Positions 22,299 through 27,191 of a stretch of DNA of 27,191 nt are shown here, piece by piece. The position numbers were made by a program, and so were the translations under genes. Numbering within the stretch: the stretch's first letter is position 1; each line of letters starts with the position of its first letter. Origin of the DNA: a virus. The stretch spans positions 1 through 27,191 of the IMG/VR virus record IMGVR_UViG_3300049478_000005; one strand, given 5' to 3'. The notes under the pieces were generated by a model. The model saw only the letters and a list, made by a program, of their open reading frames with translations. It had not been told where the DNA came from and did not search any database.

Positions 22299-24216
22299 TT
22301 TTTCCTTAGATGGAATCCGTTCAGAAGATAAAGGGATTTATATTAATAATGTCACTAGGGACATTCTACCACCCATCACATCCCGAACCATATCTATCCC
22401 GGATAAACATGGAGCTTATTATTATAAGCACAAGTATGGGGTTAGAAGAATAGAGATAGCAATCAGTATTATCAGCTCGACTTTTAATTCCAACCAAGAT
22501 ATGGTTCGTACTATTGCTGAATATTTAGACCCACTAAAAGATGAAAGAAAATTAATATTTGATGATGAAAACGATAGATATTATATGGCTGTCATAACAG
22601 AGGACACCAACGTATCTCAGATAATAAAATTAAAAAGGGGAACAATTCGATTTTTGATTGTTTATCCATTTGCAAGAAGCACCACAGATGAACTTATAAA
22701 ATTTATAAAAAAAGCTGATACCGTATTCGTGAGAGCATCGACAGCCTATGATTATAAAACACTCAAAACCACTAATGCACCGAGATTTACAGATGGACTT
22801 CATATCGAGCAGGGAACAACTAATTTAATTGGTGTGTCAAACTTTGAAACCGGGGTAGATAGTTGGTTCGACACAGCAGATGGAACTACTAGTTCGGCAC
22901 AAAGCAATTATGCTTACATCGGAAATAGAAGTTTAAGAGCTACATGGGTACCGGGTGGAAGTGTGCTAAGAGATTATGTATCAACTTTTACAGCCGGAGA
23001 TAAATACGTATTTAGTGCGTGGATTTTTGTACCAGACCATGTCGTAGGAAAAACATTGAGGGTTGGAGTAGAGCAAAGGGGTGGAGTCAATGCTAATGTA
23101 TTTAATTATTATAGCCTTGTATTAGTTGCTGGATGGCAATTTATTGACCCATTAATCACTATAGATTATTCGGACAGAGATACCATGCGAATGAGAATTA
23201 ATGCTTATTCTGGTTTTGATTACGGTGACCAGATATGGATTGATGTTCCACAGTTTGAAAAGTCAGACTATGCAACAACCTATACCGATGGAACAAGAGC
23301 TTATGAGAGCGCATATGTCACAAAGGCTTCCAGTGGTATTAACTTCCATACCGGCACGATAGAATTTTATTTAAATAAAATTACAAAACCAGAAGCAGCA
23401 GGGGGGATAATGGAAATAGGTGCTTATTCTTCCCCAGTAACACTTGATAGATTTGTAATATTAAATGGAACTGGGTTGACGAATGGGGAAAAACAGTTTT
23501 CTTTTCAAGTAAATAATGGGTCTACAGCAGAAAGCAATACAGTATCTGCTACATTAACGAATACACCAGTTAAAGGACAAAATTATTATGTTTGCATTCG
23601 CTGGAAATTGACAGATTATATCAAGATTGATGTATATGACTACACGAATACTGAACACATTATTGCAAGTTCAACAATAAGCATGACTGCCCCTGGAATG
23701 GCATCTTATACCAATGTTTATTTCGGATTATTAACCAGTACAGATAATTCAAATTGGAGATTTAGAGCAATCATGCTATCAGAGGGTGCGAAGTCAGACA
23801 GCGATATATTAGATGCGATTGCTAATGGCGCAGACCAATTTATAAGCGATAGCAGAACTGAATATCATTTGAACTTAGTTAGTAATCAAACACTGGATAA
23901 TATATCATTTACGAGAGTAGGGACAGCACCAGCCACACCAGTTATAAAGGTTAGATTTAGTGGGAGCGTGTCAGAGTATAAAATCATTCAAACCCAGAGC
24001 AACAAATATATAAGGGTTGTAAATAGCTTTGTATCCGGGGACATTCTTCTGATTGATGGAAACAATAACAAAATTTATATCAATGATGTACTGCACATGG
24101 ATAAATTGGATTTAAATTCCCAGTTTTTTGTATTGGAATACGATGAAAATATATTCACGATTAATCAGTATTCGAGTACGGAAACAATGATAAGTTACTC
24201 ACCAACATGGCTATAG
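22291..24216 (+). CDS. Evolved Dit (distal tail) with carbohydrate-binding inserts
   Basis: This 641-residue protein has Dit parts at both ends: an N-terminal belt domain (to about 155; GIRSEDKGIYINNVTRDILP, KYGVRRIEIAISII) and a C-terminal galectin-like region (about 530-640, GSVSEYKIIQTQSNKYIRVV). Between them lie two binding-module-like domains. The first, about 178-330, is CBM4/9-like (TTNLIGVSNFETGVDSWFDT, DKYVFSAWIFVPD). The second, about 330-520, is laminin-G/lectin-like (FHTGTIEFYLNKI, NYYVCIRWKLTD). Such evolved Dits attach to cell-wall glycans. GTG 22291 is chosen from AGGGGGTGA at 22277-22285; GTG 22282 would add three residues. Confidence 0.85.
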   Translation: MFSFSLDGIRSEDKGIYINNVTRDILPPITSRTISIPDKHGAYYYKHKYGVRRIEIAISIISSTFNSNQDMVRTIAEYLDPLKDERKLIFDDENDRYYMAVITEDTNVSQIIKLKRGTIRFLIVYPFARSTTDELIKFIKKADTVFVRASTAYDYKTLKTTNAPRFTDGLHIEQGTTNLIGVSNFETGVDSWFDTADGTTSSAQSNYAYIGNRSLRATWVPGGSVLRDYVSTFTAGDKYVFSAWIFVPDHVVGKTLRVGVEQRGGVNANVFNYYSLVLVAGWQFIDPLITIDYSDRDTMRMRINAYSGFDYGDQIWIDVPQFEKSDYATTYTDGTRAYESAYVTKASSGINFHTGTIEFYLNKITKPEAAGGIMEIGAYSSPVTLDRFVILNGTGLTNGEKQFSFQVNNGSTAESNTVSATLTNTPVKGQNYYVCIRWKLTDYIKIDVYDYTNTEHIIASSTISMTAPGMASYTNVYFGLLTSTDNSNWRFRAIMLSEGAKSDSDILDAIANGADQFISDSRTEYHLNLVSNQTLDNISFTRVGTAPATPVIKVRFSGSVSEYKIIQTQSNKYIRVVNSFVSGDILLIDGNNNKIYINDVLHMDKLDLNSQFFVLEYDENIFTINQYSSTETMISYSPTWL

Positions 24217-24230
24217 AGGGGGGGCTATTA

Positions 24231-27191
24231 ATGTTATACATTTTTAATAAAAGCGAAGTTTTAATATTATCGATGGACAACACACTAGAAAATAGTCTTC
24301 CGTATTTTGAAGCTGTGAATACGGATAAATTAAACGAGAACAATACATTCACATTTAAAGTGCCGATAGGACACCCGGACAGCGATAAGATTGCAGAGGG
24401 AAACTACGTGGCTTTTAAAGATTTAGAGGGAACGTTCCAAATGTTCGAGATGGTAACTGTAGAAGAGAGCCACACCGATTCCCTTTTAAAATCTGCATAC
24501 TGTGAGAATGTTTCTAATGAGCTTTTAGATGAATTTTTTATATACCAGAAATTTACATCAAGCACTCCTACAACAATTATTAATGCGCTGCTCGCAGGAA
24601 CAAGGTGGAGCTTAGGAACAACAAATGTTATAACACCGACAAACCTAGAAGTTATAAGAGGGAGTGTTCATTACTGGATATCCCAGCTTAGAGCAAAGCT
24701 AAGATGCGACATTAAATTTTATGTCCAGTTTACCGGAACAGCTATCACCGGGCGAAAAATTGATTTGTTAATACGCAGAGGTAGCAATACTAACCTACGA
24801 TTTGAGTACGGAAGAAATCTAAAAGAAATCAAAAGAACCGTAGACATGACAAATGTTAAAACAGCTTTGTATGGATATGGTTCTGCTATTAAGAACGCAA
24901 CAACAGGCAAAGGCGATAGAACATCATTTAAAAATACGGTATGGACTTATCCGACAAATCCAGCGAATAAACCTGCAGGGCAGGAATACATCGAAGACCC
25001 TGCAGCAAAGGCTCTGTATGGATACGCTGGGGGGACTAGGAACAGGTTCGGAAAGTATGATGATAAAGAAATAAAAACAGCATCAGACCTTATAGCAGCA
25101 ACATGGGATGTGCTTCAAGACAATAATGCACCTAAGATAACGTATGAGTGTAAAATAGCTGACATTGACTGGCTTCTAGGGCTGGACAGCGATACTCCGT
25201 TATTGTTAGGAGATACCATAAAAGTTATTGATACGGAGTTCAATCCAAACTTAGCATTAGAAGCAGACGTTATCGAGATAAAAAGACATCTCAATGATGA
25301 AGAAAATGGAGATATTGTACTTGGTAGTTTTAAAAAATTAGTAACAGATGATGGGCGAAGAGTGCGCTATGTTCAAAGGGATTTAGCAGAAGCAAACCTC
25401 TCCATACCGACACCCACACTTAATGGAGATATTGATACCCTGCCAAATCCAGTCAGTTCATATAATGGCTTTGTTTATATTACCGATGGAGATGGCATCG
25501 TTATTTATAATGCAGTAACCAAGGCAGCAGCTACAAAGGCTCTAAGGCTAAGAGGTGGAGAATGGGCAATCGCCAATTCGAAAGATATCTTCGGAGAGTT
25601 TATTTATACCACAGCAGCCACAGGCGATGGAATAACTGCAGGGGTTGTAACGACAGGCGAATTAAATGCAAATCTGGTTACTATCCGGGGGGACACGTAT
25701 TTCTTTTGGAGTGGGTTATATTTAAAGGTTCAGAAACCATCGGATGCGAATGCCCAGATTAGGATAGGAAAATATGATGGTACAAATTACGGTATAGCAT
25801 TCACACAGGATAACGGAGTTACATGGAATACTATCATGGACTGGGATGGGGTTCTAGTTAATAATGCCAACTTTAGACTTTTAGAAGATAACGTAGAAAA
25901 CATTATTAAACCAGCCGATAATTCAGTGACGAATCCCAGTTTTGAATTAAGCCATGTAGATTATAGTACCATAAGTGCTTATGAAACAGCACTTGTTAAT
26001 TCAGTTTCAAATTGGACACCGGGTGCTTCATTTGCTGATTGGAGATTATATATAGGTGGTGATTTTACAGACGTACCACCGTCAAAATTTGGGGCTTATG
26101 CAGCAGTTATAAAATCAGATTCGACTTGGGAAACCATTGTTGATAGTGACCCAAATAATACAAGTTATGATTATACATTTTCTGCTTATGCAGCATCATA
26201 TCCAGAAAATGCAGTTACTGGAACTATCAGAATGTATATTCGTGTAATGGATAGTCTTTTTGATGTAATCGCAACACCAACACCATTATCAATTAGCATT
26301 ACCTCTGGACAAAATTTTATATGGAAAAGATATGCTACCCATATTAACTTAGCCGATCTAACATATTCTGGTGGGTTCGATGAAACGGATGTACGTCATT
26401 TTGAAATTGGATTTGAACCAGTTACAGCGAGTATTAAAGCTTTGATAGATGGTGTTCAAATAGTTGGATTGGAAAAAGCTGCAGTTTATAAAGAGGAAAC
26501 GGAGCTAACCAGAATTGCTACTGGATTAACAGAAATAGCAGAATTACAAGTTCGAGGAAATATTATAATGTGGCATGAAGACCCTAGTTCATACAGTGGG
26601 ACATCAGAGGGTGGGCATATCGAGTTCATGTATGATAATAAGATATGCTTTAAAATGTATGACTTTGGTTATAAGACATGGATTACCCGGAAAGAATTAG
26701 GTATTTTAAAAATTGCACCATCTACCGTTATTGATGGTGAAACTGCTGATACAACAAAAGAAACCATATTTGATGGAACGTATTTAGATTCGAAACTTAT
26801 TTTTAAATCAAGTAAGGCATTATCTACATCTAATCAAATATGCGATTTTAATCAAGGGTATGGATTATATAGTGATAATACTGGAACTGGTACAACTAAT
26901 AATAGAATATGGATTACTGCTCCAGATGGAGGGGAAATTCTGGTAGGACCTCGTGTAACAGCAGAATATTTAGATAGGTTATGGATTAAAGCCCATCTAT
27001 TCCATTTTTTAGTTGAAGCTGGAAGTGGCACACGAATAATTTTTGATGCGAGTTTTACTGGGAGCGGTGGAACAGAACCAGTTATACATCCCAGTGATGA
27101 TTTAAAAGGTAAAGTTGGAGATACCGATTTCCGATGGTTTAAAATGCATGCTGGGGAATTTTTGACTAGTTCATCCAAAGAAGTAAAAGAT
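24231..27191 (+). CDS. Tail-tip (Tal-type) protein, runs off right edge
   Basis: I translated this frame by hand. It opens at ATG 24231 behind GAGGGGGGG and stays open for all 987 codons to the edge. Residues 1-385 follow the siphovirus Tal / prophage tail endopeptidase N-terminal hub pattern (NTDKLNENNTFTFKVPIGHP, LFQMFEMVTVEES-like FQMFEMVTVEES). The middle holds receptor-binding modules, including a CBM-like domain near 564-745 (VTNPSFELSHVDYSTISAYE). The last visible residues (GDTDFRWFKMHAGEFLTSSS, then KEVKD) look like the start of an S74 endosialidase-type intramolecular chaperone, which trimerises the tip and cleaves itself off. The C-terminus is missing. Confidence 0.85.
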   Translation, partial: MLYIFNKSEVLILSMDNTLENSLPYFEAVNTDKLNENNTFTFKVPIGHPDSDKIAEGNYVAFKDLEGTFQMFEMVTVEESHTDSLLKSAYCENVSNELLDEFFIYQKFTSSTPTTIINALLAGTRWSLGTTNVITPTNLEVIRGSVHYWISQLRAKLRCDIKFYVQFTGTAITGRKIDLLIRRGSNTNLRFEYGRNLKEIKRTVDMTNVKTALYGYGSAIKNATTGKGDRTSFKNTVWTYPTNPANKPAGQEYIEDPAAKALYGYAGGTRNRFGKYDDKEIKTASDLIAATWDVLQDNNAPKITYECKIADIDWLLGLDSDTPLLLGDTIKVIDTEFNPNLALEADVIEIKRHLNDEENGDIVLGSFKKLVTDDGRRVRYVQRDLAEANLSIPTPTLNGDIDTLPNPVSSYNGFVYITDGDGIVIYNAVTKAAATKALRLRGGEWAIANSKDIFGEFIYTTAATGDGITAGVVTTGELNANLVTIRGDTYFFWSGLYLKVQKPSDANAQIRIGKYDGTNYGIAFTQDNGVTWNTIMDWDGVLVNNANFRLLEDNVENIIKPADNSVTNPSFELSHVDYSTISAYETALVNSVSNWTPGASFADWRLYIGGDFTDVPPSKFGAYAAVIKSDSTWETIVDSDPNNTSYDYTFSAYAASYPENAVTGTIRMYIRVMDSLFDVIATPTPLSISITSGQNFIWKRYATHINLADLTYSGGFDETDVRHFEIGFEPVTASIKALIDGVQIVGLEKAAVYKEETELTRIATGLTEIAELQVRGNIIMWHEDPSSYSGTSEGGHIEFMYDNKICFKMYDFGYKTWITRKELGILKIAPSTVIDGETADTTKETIFDGTYLDSKLIFKSSKALSTSNQICDFNQGYGLYSDNTGTGTTNNRIWITAPDGGEILVGPRVTAEYLDRLWIKAHLFHFLVEAGSGTRIIFDASFTGSGGTEPVIHPSDDLKGKVGDTDFRWFKMHAGEFLTSSSKEVKD

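Noticed and set aside
24853-25074. Short plus-strand open frames inside the tail-tip gene (also 25562-25762)
   Set aside because: Both are out-of-frame readings within the continuous 24231-27191 frame, without start signals.
1-27191. tRNA genes, integrase and attachment sites
   Set aside because: None was seen on either strand by eye; absence in this window does not decide whether the phage is temperate.

Overview
The window is one continuous, entirely plus-strand block of a tailed (siphovirus-type) phage or prophage genome. It runs from the end of the early/regulatory region through DNA packaging, head, connector and tail genes into the tail-tip protein, which runs off the right edge. The DNA is AT-rich (about 40% G+C by eye), ribosome-binding sites are strong AGGAGG/AGGGGTGA types, and AGA/AGG arginine codons dominate. 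Together with a SpoIIID-like gene this points to an endospore-forming, probably clostridial, Bacillota host; that host call is inference. No integrase, lysis or replication genes are in view, so lifestyle cannot be decided. There is no stretch of 300 bases without a gene; the longest gap is 657-859.

Layout: 1-656, end of a small helix-turn-helix protein, a PGDYG-type phage protein and a Lar-like zinc ribbon. 860-2803, a ParB-domain/DNA adenine methyltransferase fusion and a second methyltransferase with a Trm1-like DPYG motif. 2814-5938, small and large terminase and portal. 5935-6794, a cassette of three small accessory genes: one unknown, a Tad2-like (DUF2829) candidate inhibitor of Thoeris immunity, and a SpoIIID-like sporulation regulator. 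This is followed by seven perfect copies of an 8-bp repeat. 6876-10111, an unknown protein, a SPP1 gp7/Mu F-type minor head protein and three surface or decoration proteins. 10126-16470, a giant protease fusion, scaffold, decoration protein and major capsid protein, closed by a strong terminator. 16562-18392, connector, head-closure, tail-completion and tail-terminator genes. 18395-20216, a small zinc-ribbon protein, two tail-tube-like proteins and tail chaperones joined by a -1 frameshift. 20223-27191, tape measure, an evolved Dit carrying carbohydrate-binding inserts, and a Tal-type tail-tip protein ending in what looks like an S74 chaperone domain.

The most remarkable object is the 1255-residue protein at 10126-13893. 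Reading along it I recognise a nucleotidyltransferase-like domain, a class I methyltransferase, an ATP-dependent DNA ligase (adenylation plus OB fold), a uracil-DNA-glycosylase-superfamily domain, a LigD-type 3'-phosphoesterase and, at the C-terminus, an XkdF-type prohead protease. This looks like a DNA-repair toolkit translated in one piece with the capsid maturation protease. A possible role is to carry repair enzymes into the prohead and release them by proteolysis. The following scaffold gene contains a second, in-frame start with a translation-initiation signal almost identical to that of the major capsid gene, a lambda C/Nu3-like arrangement.

At the sequence level, a manual scan found GATC only three times and GGCC not at all in 27 kb. 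This suggests selection by restriction systems.
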